In this document: in pieces, positions 1 through 8,311 of the stretch
Numbering within the stretch: the first letter of the stretch is position 1
How the letters are laid out: each line of letters begins with the position of its first letter
DNA from: AC-32 sp038236705
GTDB taxonomy: Bacteria > Actinomycetota > Thermoleophilia > Gaiellales > Gaiellaceae
Assembly: GCA_038236705.1 (NCBI GenBank)
Contig: JBBRZN010000006.1
Coordinates: 12,678-76,677, forward strand
Length of the DNA: 64,000 nt
Direction of reading: 5' to 3'
Notes under the pieces: model-generated
What the model was told of the DNA's origin: nothing
Databases searched by the model: none
The model's input: only the letters and a program-made list of their open reading frames with translations
Made by a program: the position numbers and the translations under genes

Positions 1-905
1 TAGATGACCGTGAACAACCCGATGATCAGGAAGATCGCGACACAGACGGCCGAGCCGTAGCCGACGTCACCGGTGCCGACGATCTCGTCCTGGGCAAAGA
101 TCGCCATCGTTTGCGTGTCGGGGCGGTTACCGAAGAAGACGTTGAAGACGTCGAAGACCCGAAGCGCGTCCAGCGTGCGAAAGATCAGCGCGACGAGGAT
201 CGCCGGGCGCAGCAGTGGCAACGTGATTCGCCAGAACTGCCGCCACGCGCTCGCCCCATCCACCCGCGCCGCCTCGTAGAGCTCGGTCGGAATCACCTGC
301 AGCCCGGCGAGCAGCAGCAGGGCGACGAACGGGGTCGTCTTCCAGATGTCGACCGCGGCAGCCGAGCCGAGCGCCGTGTTCGGCTGCGAGATCCAGGCGA
401 CGTTGTGCGAGATCAGGTGGAGCTTCACGCCGAGGTCGTTGATCACGCCGTAGATGTCGTTGTACATCCACTGCCACATCTTCGCAGAGACAACCGTGGG
501 GATCGCCCACGGCACGAGCATCATCGCCCGCATCACGCCGCGGCCCTTGAAGCCGGAGTTGACCACCAGCGCGATGATCATCCCGAGCACGAACTCGAAG
601 ATGACCGTGATGAGCGTGAACTTGACCGTCAGCACGACCGCGTCGCGGAAGAGCGTGTCGTGGATCAGGTCCCTGTAGTTCTCGAGCCCGACCCAGTGGG
701 TCGGCTCGATCCCGGCGAGGAACTGCTGGTCGGTGAAGCTGTAGTAGACCGTCTGCCCGAGCGGGTACAAGGCCACGAAGCCGACCGCCGCGAAGGCGGG
801 CAGGAGCATGAGCCAGGCCAGGCGGGTCTGCTTGCGCTGAAGATTCGACCGGCGGCGCTTCTTCCGCGGCCGGGCGACGCTGCTGGCCTCGGTCGTCGAG
901 CTCAT
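1..905 (-). CDS. Sugar ABC transporter permease (MalF/UgpA type), 3' end outside the window
   Basis: Integral-membrane half of a carbohydrate ABC importer. The ATG at 905 begins a frame that stays open to the window edge, giving 301 codons and lacking only the very end. A basic N-terminus (RPRKKRRR) is followed by a first membrane segment around residues 29-50 and several more. The cytoplasmic EAA loop that docks on the ATPase is clear at about residue 211 (EAARVDGAS...TLPLLRP). The sugar-binding protein lies directly upstream on the same strand with a 70-bp gap, so the two form an operon. A second permease (MalG type) would be expected beyond position 1. The substrate cannot be read from sequence; alpha-glucosides or another oligosaccharide are typical for the family. 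Confidence 0.93.
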   Translation of the reverse strand, partial: MSSTTEASSVARPRKKRRRSNLQRKQTRLAWLMLLPAFAAVGFVALYPLGQTVYYSFTDQQFLAGIEPTHWVGLENYRDLIHDTLFRDAVVLTVKFTLITVIFEFVLGMIIALVVNSGFKGRGVMRAMMLVPWAIPTVVSAKMWQWMYNDIYGVINDLGVKLHLISHNVAWISQPNTALGSAAAVDIWKTTPFVALLLLAGLQVIPTELYEAARVDGASAWRQFWRITLPLLRPAILVALIFRTLDALRVFDVFNVFFGNRPDTQTMAIFAQDEIVGTGDVGYGSAVCVAIFLIIGLFTVI

Positions 906-975
906 CGTCCTCGCTTCGAATGAGAAGGAAGGGTGGGAGCCTAAGCCCCCACCCTTCCCGCTGCATTGGCGTGCG

Positions 976-2328
<1,353 letters not shown>

Positions 2329-2480
2329 GTCTCCCCGTCCTTTCTCGATTGACCCCTCGACTCTCGCTGTGAGGATCTCGCAGCGAGAGTCGTCGTACAT
2401 GGTGCTCCCTCACGGGCCCGCGTACCCAGGCTGCGGTACACGGAACAGCTGTGAACGTTACACCCGTGCGGTCTCTGGGA

Positions 2481-3266
2481 CTAGCGTCCTAGGGGCTCGC
2501 GTGCCGGGGACCCGGCCAGGCGGGCCTTCAGGCGGAGGATCGCTTTGGTGTGCAACTGCGACACCCGCGACTCGGTCACGCCGAGAACCTCGCCGATCTC
2601 GCGCAGGGTCAGCTCCTCGTAGTAGTAGAGCGTGACCACGAGCTTCTCGCGCTCCGGAAGACGCGCGATCGCCTCGCCGAGGGCCTCCTTGAGCTCGGTC
2701 TGGGCCAGCTCGGACTGCGGCTCGGGGCCTTCGGTGTCCTCGATCGTGTCGATCAGGGCGACCTGGTCTCCGCCGCTCGAGGAAACGGTCCAGAGCTCGT
2801 CGAGCGCGGCGATCGAGGAGCGGCCGATCTCGGTGAGGCTGTCGTTGAGGTCGTCGGTCGAGACGCCGAGCTTGTCCGCGATCTCCTCGTCGGTGGGCGC
2901 GCGGTGCAGCTTGCGCTCGAGCTCGCCGATCGCGCGCTCGATGTCCCGCGCGCGCGAGCGGACCGAGCGCGGCACCCAGTCCATCGCGCGGAGCTCGTCG
3001 ATGATCGAGCCCTTGATGCGGGCGATCGCGTAGGTCTCGAACTTGATGTCGCGGTCTGGGTCGAAGCGCTCGATCGCCCCGATCAGGCCGAGCAGGCCGT
3101 ACGAGACGAGGTCGTTCTCGTCGACATGAGCCGGGAGGCCGCTACCGAGACGCCCGGCGACGTACTTGACGAGCGGCGCGTAGGTGAGGATCAGCCGGTC
3201 GCGGACCCCCTGCTCCTTGGTCTTCGTGAATTCGCGCCAGAGATCCTGGGTCTCGTCGCCGGCCAT
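2481..3266 (-). CDS. whiG: RNA polymerase sigma factor of the FliA/WhiG family
   Basis: A 261-residue alternative sigma factor with regions 2, 3 and 4 and no region 1.1. Region 2 is visible at about residues 25-95 (YAPLVKYVAGRL, DLVSYGLLGLIGAIERFD, FETYAIARIKGSIIDELR). Region 3 is around residues 100-150 (WVPRSVRSRARDIERAI, PTDEEIADKLGVS). Region 4 has its helix-turn-helix near the C-terminus (TLREIGEVLGVTESRVSQLH). FliA homologues drive flagellar genes and WhiG homologues drive sporulation-type development in actinobacteria. No flagellar gene or anti-sigma factor (FlgM/RsiG) lies nearby, so the regulon is unknown. It starts a unit reading away from the small membrane protein and the tRNA. 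Confidence 0.93.
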   Translation of the reverse strand: MAGDETQDLWREFTKTKEQGVRDRLILTYAPLVKYVAGRLGSGLPAHVDENDLVSYGLLGLIGAIERFDPDRDIKFETYAIARIKGSIIDELRAMDWVPRSVRSRARDIERAIGELERKLHRAPTDEEIADKLGVSTDDLNDSLTEIGRSSIAALDELWTVSSSGGDQVALIDTIEDTEGPEPQSELAQTELKEALGEAIARLPEREKLVVTLYYYEELTLREIGEVLGVTESRVSQLHTKAILRLKARLAGSPAREPLGR

Positions 3267-3282
3267 GCGTAGAGAATACGGT

Positions 3283-3480
3283 TTAGCGCGGCGTTTTCCT
3301 CAGATTCCGCAGCGCGAGTGAGAGCAGCCAGAGCGCGATCGCGCCGGCGGCGACGACCAGGACGACAAGGCCACGGTTGGTGTTCACCGCTTCCGCAGCA
3401 GCAGCTGCGATCCCCGCGAAAGCGACCGCGAGAACGAAGAAGAGCGCCCCGAGCGCGGGCCTTGGCGGCGGGGGAGCCAC
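3283..3480 (-). CDS. Small two-helix membrane protein, function unknown
   Basis: A 65-residue protein starting at GTG 3480. It begins with a proline-rich stretch (APPPPRP) and is then almost entirely two hydrophobic segments, about residues 10-32 and 38-57, ending in a basic tail (RNLRKTPR), so a hairpin membrane protein with a cytoplasmic C-terminus is predicted. It sits 16 bp upstream of the sigma-factor gene on the same strand and could be cotranscribed with it. I do not recognise a family. The codon pattern is typical of real genes here, but short hydrophobic frames also arise by chance in GC-rich DNA. Confidence 0.55.
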   Translation of the reverse strand: MAPPPPRPALGALFFVLAVAFAGIAAAAAEAVNTNRGLVVLVVAAGAIALWLLSLALRNLRKTPR

Positions 3481-3527
3481 GCCGAGACTCTAGAAGGGGC
3501 GCGGCTACAATCGCAGCCGCAACCTTT

Positions 3528-3600
3528 AGGGGCGTAGCTCAATTGGCAGAGCACCGGTCTCCAAAACCGGGGGTTGCAGGTTCGAGTCCTGCCGCCCCTG
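3528..3600 (+). tRNA. tRNA-Trp (anticodon CCA)
   Basis: A complete 73-nt cloverleaf can be drawn by hand. The acceptor stem is AGGGGCG (3528-3534) with CGCCCCT (3593-3599), followed by discriminator G3600. The anticodon stem is CCGGT/ACCGG around loop CTCCAAA, with anticodon CCA at 3561-3563 (position 34 counted from 3528). The T arm contains GGTTCGAGTCC. CCA is not encoded. The anticodon reads UGG. The 3' half of this gene resembles the relic at 14235-14276. Confidence 0.97.
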
Positions 3601-3612
3601 TAGGCCAGATCA

Positions 3613-3646
3613 CGCCGGAACCCGCTCTACTAGGCGGGTTTCGGCG
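3613..3646 (+). terminator. Stem-loop just downstream of tRNA-Trp, likely terminator or processing hairpin
   Basis: CGCCG-G-AACCCGC (3613-3625) pairs with GCGGGTT-T-CGGCG (3634-3646) around an 8-nt loop, giving a 13-bp stem with one G-U pair. It lies 13 nt after the tRNA. No long T run follows, so factor-independent termination is only probable. Confidence 0.55.
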
Positions 3647-3668
3647 TCTCAGGCGACCTCTCCTTGAC

Positions 3669-3731
3669 CCGCTGGAAACCGCTCAAGACCGCTGGAAAGG
3701 GGGACGCTCACTGGCCCGCAACTGGCGCGCA
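3669..3731 (+). repeat. Two pairs of 10-bp direct repeats downstream of tRNA-Trp (possible old attachment-site arm repeats)
   Basis: CCGCTGGAAA occurs exactly at 3669-3678 and 3689-3698, 20 bp apart. CTGGCCCGCA at 3711-3720 recurs with one change as CTGGCGCGCA at 3722-3731. They lie in the 425-bp stretch between tRNA-Trp and the first glycan gene, in which I see no convincing gene. Helically phased short repeats next to a tRNA 3' end are typical of integrase or excisionase arm sites. That reading is inference, because no integrase is present. Confidence 0.45.
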
Positions 3732-3899
3732 GTCATTTAGCTTTTTGGCGACCCCTACAGGGAGGCGCGCCGTGCCGGGTCACGTTGTAGACGTCGGGGT
3801 AAGCCGCCGCGTCGCGTTGGGTGGATACGTCGAACAGCACGTCGATTCGCTTCCCTGGAGTTACTCTCGCGTGAGGGCACGCGACGAAGAACGTGCGCC

Positions 3900-4025
3900 C
3901 GCCGCGCCGCCTGCGAGGCCGCGAAACCTTCGTTTCTACGATATCGTTTACAAGTAGTGTTCAGAGAGTAGAACGCAGGTCGTGACCGACGCACGGCTCC
4001 TTCCTTTTCAGGCTTCGGACGGCCC
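3900..4025 (+). promoter_or_regulatory. AT-richer leader upstream of the glycan cluster, probable promoter region
   Basis: The stretch around 3926-3975 is markedly less GC-rich than its surroundings and contains the palindrome CGATATCG (3939-3946). It precedes the GTG start at 4026 and most likely holds the promoter of the plus-strand glycan genes. I could not assign reliable -35 and -10 hexamers. Confidence 0.35.
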
Positions 4026-6344
4026 GTGACGGACTTCGATCTCGTCTGCGTCTCCCATCTGCGCTGGGACTCCGTCTGGCAGAGGCCGCAGCAGCTCCTC
4101 AGCCGCTGCGCCCGCGAGCGCCGCGTGCTCTACGTGGAGGAGCCGATCTTCGGTTCCGAGCGCGCGCCCTATCTCGAGGTACGACATGTGAGCGATCGCA
4201 TAGTCGTCGCCGTCCCGGAACTGCCGGAGGACTGCACCCTCACCGAGGCGAACGCGCTCCAGGAGCGACTGCTCCGCCGCCTGCTCCACGACCTTGAGGT
4301 CGAGGAGTTCGTGCTCTGGCTGTACACCCCGATGGCGGTGCCCTTCACGCGAACCCTCGATCCACTCGCCGTCGTGTACGACTGCATGGACGAGCTCTCC
4401 GCGTTCGCCCACGCGTCCGACCGCCTTGGCCCGCTCGAGGATGAGCTCTTTCGTCGGGCGGACCTGGTGCTGACTGGCGGCCAGAGCCTATTTGAGGCCA
4501 AGCAAGGCCGGCATCCGAACGTGCACCTTTTCCCGAGCAGCGTCGACTCGGCGCACTTCGCCGCTGCGCGGGTTTCCGGTGCCGAGCCGACCGACCAGGC
4601 GGCCATCGGCGGCCCCCGCCTCGGCTACGCCGGCGTCATCGACGAGCGGATCGACCTGGGGCTCCTCGCCAACCTGGCGGCCGCTCGCCCGGACTGGCAA
4701 CTCGTGTTCCTCGGCCCGGTGACGAAGATCGACCCCGCCGACCTGCCGCAGGCCCCCAATCTCCACTACCTGGGCTCTAAAGACTACGCTGACCTACCGG
4801 CCTATTTGAGAGCCTGGGACGTCGCGTTGATGCCCTTCGCTCGGAACCGGGCGACGCGCTTCATCAGCCCGACGAAGACACCCGAGTACCTCGCCGCCGG
4901 GCTCCCCGTCGTCTCTACGCCGATCGCCGACGTCGTGCGCCCCTACGGCGAGGAGGCCCTGGTACGAATCGCTTCGGACGCCGCGGGATTCGTGGCAGCT
5001 GCGGAGGAAGCGATGGCGGAGAGCGCGGTCGACCGGCTTCGCCGGGTGGACGCCTTTCTGACGGAGAATTCGTGGGACTTTACGTGGGCCGACATCAGCG
5101 AGCTGATCGACGAGGTTGCGACCGGATGCGAGACCAAGGCGAGGGGACTCGGCCCGGCGAGGATCGAGCGCTTCGATTTTCTCGTGGTCGGCGCCGGCTT
5201 CGCGGGCAGCGTGCTCGCCGAGCGTCTGGCGACGGAGCTCGACCTCCGGGTCTTGGTCGTCGAGCGGCGCTCCCATATCGGGGGGAACGCCTACGACTAC
5301 TACGACGAGGCCGGCATCCTCGTCCACCGCTATGGCCCTCACATTTTCCACACGAACTCGCGCGAGGTCTCCGACTACCTCTCGCGATTCACCGAGTGGC
5401 GCCCGTACGAGCATCGGGTCCTTGCCAGCGTCGACGACCGGCTCGTTCCGTTTCCGATCAACCTCGACACGGTGAACGAGATCTACGGACTCGATCTGAC
5501 CGAGGCCGAGCTGGAGCGGTTCCTCGAATCTGTGGCCGAGCGGCGCAGCGCAATCCGCACCTCGGAGGACTTCGTCCTCGGCAAGGTGGGGCGCGACCTC
5601 TACGTCAAGTTCTTCCGCAACTACACGAGAAAGATGTGGGATCTCGACCCGTCGGAGCTCGACGCGTCGGTTGCGGCCCGCGTTCCGGCCCGTCTCAGCC
5701 GCGACGATCGTTACTTCACCGACACCTTCCAGAACATGCCCCTGCACGGGTTCACACGCATGTTCGAGCGGATGCTCGATCACCCGAACATCAAGGTCCT
5801 GCTGAACACGGACTTCCGGGAGGTTGCCGCGCTCGTCCCACATGCCGGCGTCGTCTACACCGGCCCGATCGACGAGTTCTTCGACTTCCGGTTCGGCAGC
5901 CTGCCGTACCGCTCGCTCGAGTTCCGCCACCAGACGCTGCCCCAGGAGCGCGTTCTCCCCGCTCCGGTCGTCAACCATCCGAACGCGCACGAGTACACGC
6001 GGGTCACAGAGTTCAAGCAGCTGACCGGCCAGGTCCACCCGAGCTCGAGCATCGTCTTCGAGTATCCGCGCGCCGAGGGCGATCCCTACTACCCCGTCCC
6101 CCGGCCGGAGAACGCGGAGATGTACCGGCGCTACAAGCAGCTCGCCGACGCGGTCTCCGACGTCCACTTCGTCGGCCGGCTGGCCACGTACAAGTACTAC
6201 AACATGGATCAGGTGGTGGCCCAGGCGCTCGCGGTGTTCGGGCGAATCGCAGCCGCGCGCGCCGAGCGTGCTCCGGCACCAGTGGGCGACCTCGCCGACG
6301 GATGGAGAGGGCCCGACCTCCAAGCCGCGCGGTCCCGCACCTGA
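4026..6344 (+). CDS. glf: Fusion protein: GT4-like glycosyltransferase plus UDP-galactopyranose mutase
   Basis: A 772-residue protein with two complete enzymes. Residues 1 to about 365 form a GT-B glycosyltransferase-like domain (start FDLVCVSHLRWD.VWQRPQQL; nucleotide-sugar region SPTKTPEYLAAGLPVVSTP near residues 280-298). From about residue 380 there is a full UDP-galactopyranose mutase: FAD-binding VVGAGFAGSVLAERLA, then RSHIGGNAYDYYDEAG, HRYGPHIFHTN, and the C-terminal FVGRLATYKYYNMDQVVAQAL. Mutase converts UDP-galactopyranose to UDP-galactofuranose, so the fused transferase may use that product directly; this is inference. The start is a GTG with only a weak ribosome-binding site. The next gene overlaps its end by 43 bp, indicating translational coupling. 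Both domains are full length, so this is a true fusion and not a read-through. Confidence 0.93.
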   Translation: MTDFDLVCVSHLRWDSVWQRPQQLLSRCARERRVLYVEEPIFGSERAPYLEVRHVSDRIVVAVPELPEDCTLTEANALQERLLRRLLHDLEVEEFVLWLYTPMAVPFTRTLDPLAVVYDCMDELSAFAHASDRLGPLEDELFRRADLVLTGGQSLFEAKQGRHPNVHLFPSSVDSAHFAAARVSGAEPTDQAAIGGPRLGYAGVIDERIDLGLLANLAAARPDWQLVFLGPVTKIDPADLPQAPNLHYLGSKDYADLPAYLRAWDVALMPFARNRATRFISPTKTPEYLAAGLPVVSTPIADVVRPYGEEALVRIASDAAGFVAAAEEAMAESAVDRLRRVDAFLTENSWDFTWADISELIDEVATGCETKARGLGPARIERFDFLVVGAGFAGSVLAERLATELDLRVLVVERRSHIGGNAYDYYDEAGILVHRYGPHIFHTNSREVSDYLSRFTEWRPYEHRVLASVDDRLVPFPINLDTVNEIYGLDLTEAELERFLESVAERRSAIRTSEDFVLGKVGRDLYVKFFRNYTRKMWDLDPSELDASVAARVPARLSRDDRYFTDTFQNMPLHGFTRMFERMLDHPNIKVLLNTDFREVAALVPHAGVVYTGPIDEFFDFRFGSLPYRSLEFRHQTLPQERVLPAPVVNHPNAHEYTRVTEFKQLTGQVHPSSSIVFEYPRAEGDPYYPVPRPENAEMYRRYKQLADAVSDVHFVGRLATYKYYNMDQVVAQALAVFGRIAAARAERAPAPVGDLADGWRGPDLQAARSRT

Positions 6345-8311
6345 ACGCGCGCCCACCTGCCGGTGCTCGCGAGCTGAGGACTCCTCAGCTCGCGGTGATC
6401 ATGCCCACCTTCGACGGATCGTCGTTTATCCGGCGAGCCCTGCTCAGTCTGTCCGCCCAGGAGCTCACCGACTGGGAGCTCGTCGTCGTCGACGACGGGT
6501 CGACCGACGACACGAGCGACGTCGTGGCACCGGTCCTCGATCCCCGCCGCTGCACGCTCGTCCATTCGGCTGAGAACCGAGGCCTGGGCGCCGCGCTCAA
6601 CACCGGGCTCGAGCATTCAACGGCCCCGTTCGTCGCCTACCTACCGAGTGACGACGTGCTCGACCCCGGGCATCTGGCCTCGCTGCTCGAGCTCCTGCTC
6701 GAGGACGAGCGGGCAGTGCTCGCCTTCTCCGGAATCCGCCGGCATCACGGGCGCGACGAAACGGGCGGGGTGATCCCGGAATCGGGGCTCCAACTCGTCC
6801 AAGTCCTGCACCGCCGGACGTCGGACCGGTGGCTGGAGCGAACGGAGCTCGTGACCGACGACCTCGAAGTGATGTTCTGGGGCGCGCTCCACGCACACGG
6901 CCGCTTCGTGGGCACGGGTCGGGTCACGTGCGAATGGACCGATCACCCCCTGCAGAGGCACAAGCTGATCCGGGAGTCGCTCGGCGGGGGGCTCAACGTC
7001 TATCGCCGACGTTTTCGGGTAGCCGAGCCACTGCGGTTTCGCTCGTCGGAGGGGGAGCTGCTGGACGAGGTCGAGCTCTATCAACGGTTCCGCGAGCGCC
7101 CGGCCACAAGTCCGGCGGAGGACGCGCTCAGGATCCTGCTCGTGGGTGAGCTCGCGTACAACCCCGAGCGCGTGCTCGCGCTCGAGGAGCGCGGTCACCG
7201 CCTCTCCGGGCTATGGACACCAGACGGGGTCGGATTCAACTCTGTTGGCCCCGTGCCCTTCGGGCACGTCGAGGAGGTCCCACTCGCGAGCTGGGAGGCG
7301 GACATTCGCCGGATCCGGCCCGACGTGATCTACGCGCTCCTCAACTGGCAAGCGATCCCGTTCGCGCATCACGTCCTGATGCGAAACCCGGGTGTGCCCT
7401 TTGTCTGGCACATCAAGGAGAGCCCTCAGGCCGCCCTCGAACGCGGGCTTTGGCCCCAGCTCGTCGATCTCCATCTGCGCTCGAACGCGCAGATTTTCAC
7501 AAGCTCGCAGCTGCGCGACTGGTACGAGAGCGTCTTGCCCGACTCGACCGAGAGCGACCTGACCCTCGTCCTCGATGGGGATCTACCGAAAGCCGACTGG
7601 TTCGGTAGCGCCCCCGCCGCCCGGCTCTCGGAGAGCGGCGGAGGCGTGCACACGGTCTGCGTCGGCCGTCCGTTCGGCATCTATCCCAAGGTGCTTGCCG
7701 AGCTGGCCGCACACGGAGTGCACACCCACTTCCACGGCCCCACGTGGGGCGACTGGTGGGCCGGCTGGATCGCCGAAGCACATCGCCTGGCCCCGGACAA
7801 TGTCCACCTACACCCCAGCGTCCGGCAGCCCGACTGGACGACGACGCTCTCGCGGTACGACGCCGGCTGGCTGCACGTGTTCCGCAGCCGCAACGGCGGC
7901 GACGTTCGCCGCGCCTCGTGGGACGACCTCAATCTTCCGGCCCGGCTAGGCACCTACGCCGCGGCCGGGCTCCCGCTCCTCCAGCCCGACCACGGAGCAT
8001 CCGTGGTCGCGACCCAGACACTGGCGCAAGACCTCGGCGTCGGCGTCTACTTCAAGGACGTCGAGGGCTTCGCCGCCGAGCTCCACGACCGGGCGGCGAT
8101 GGATCGGCGCCGCGAGCGGATGTGGCAGGCTAGACCCCAGTTCGCTTTCGACTCGCACGCAGACGAGCTCGTGGCGCTGTTCCGTCGCGCTATGCAGGCC
8201 CCTGAGTCGGCGGCTCGGGGATCGGCGGATGGGGGCCGGAGAAGCGGGCGTCCCAGGGCTTCGGCGCGCTCACCTGCTGCACCAGCAGGGGCTCGTCGCC
8301 CGCGTTCTTGA
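6302..8311 (+). CDS. Two-domain glycosyltransferase (GT2 plus GT-B domain)
   Basis: About 669 residues from ATG 6302, overlapping the mutase gene by 43 bp (an internal GTG at 6395 is the alternative). The first half is a GT2 family A domain: AVIMPTFDGSSFIRRALLSL, the nucleotide-binding VVDDGSTDD and the metal-binding-like YLPSDDVLDPGHL. The second half, from about residue 275 (LRILLVGELAYNPERVLALEERGH), is a GT-B-like domain with VCVGRPFGIYPKVLAEL and a C-terminal RLGTYAAAGLPLLQP. Such proteins normally build polysaccharides or glycolipids at the inner membrane face. The last 40 or so codons run antisense through the 3' end of the convergent hydrolase gene (122 bp overlap) and have a low-complexity Arg/Ala/Ser composition, so the tail is probably an extension created by loss of an earlier stop. 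Confidence 0.85.
   Translation: MERARPPSRAVPHLNARPPAGARELRTPQLAVIMPTFDGSSFIRRALLSLSAQELTDWELVVVDDGSTDDTSDVVAPVLDPRRCTLVHSAENRGLGAALNTGLEHSTAPFVAYLPSDDVLDPGHLASLLELLLEDERAVLAFSGIRRHHGRDETGGVIPESGLQLVQVLHRRTSDRWLERTELVTDDLEVMFWGALHAHGRFVGTGRVTCEWTDHPLQRHKLIRESLGGGLNVYRRRFRVAEPLRFRSSEGELLDEVELYQRFRERPATSPAEDALRILLVGELAYNPERVLALEERGHRLSGLWTPDGVGFNSVGPVPFGHVEEVPLASWEADIRRIRPDVIYALLNWQAIPFAHHVLMRNPGVPFVWHIKESPQAALERGLWPQLVDLHLRSNAQIFTSSQLRDWYESVLPDSTESDLTLVLDGDLPKADWFGSAPAARLSESGGGVHTVCVGRPFGIYPKVLAELAAHGVHTHFHGPTWGDWWAGWIAEAHRLAPDNVHLHPSVRQPDWTTTLSRYDAGWLHVFRSRNGGDVRRASWDDLNLPARLGTYAAAGLPLLQPDHGASVVATQTLAQDLGVGVYFKDVEGFAAELHDRAAMDRRRERMWQARPQFAFDSHADELVALFRRAMQAPESAARGSADGGRRSGRPRASARSPAAPAGARRPRS

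Noticed and set aside
111..923. Plus-strand frame across the ABC permease
   Set aside because: Antisense to a permease with a clear EAA motif; low-complexity Arg/Asp-rich product.
2449..2466. Possible LacI-type operator upstream of the sugar-binding protein
   Set aside because: It has an AACGTT core, but the flanking half-sites do not match symmetrically, and no regulator gene is nearby.
2481..3266. Sigma factor as evidence for flagella
   Set aside because: The FliA/WhiG family is used for several developmental regulons, and no flagellar gene is present in the window.
3664..3957. Candidate 97-residue gene downstream of tRNA-Trp
   Set aside because: No ribosome-binding site, mixed codon bias and it covers short direct repeats. 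I judge the interval non-coding.
4794..6356. Long open frame of about 520 codons on the minus strand
   Set aside because: It is fully antisense to the UDP-galactopyranose mutase half, whose motifs are unmistakable. Its product is rich in Arg, Val and Asp without any fold signature, as expected for a shadow frame in GC-rich DNA.
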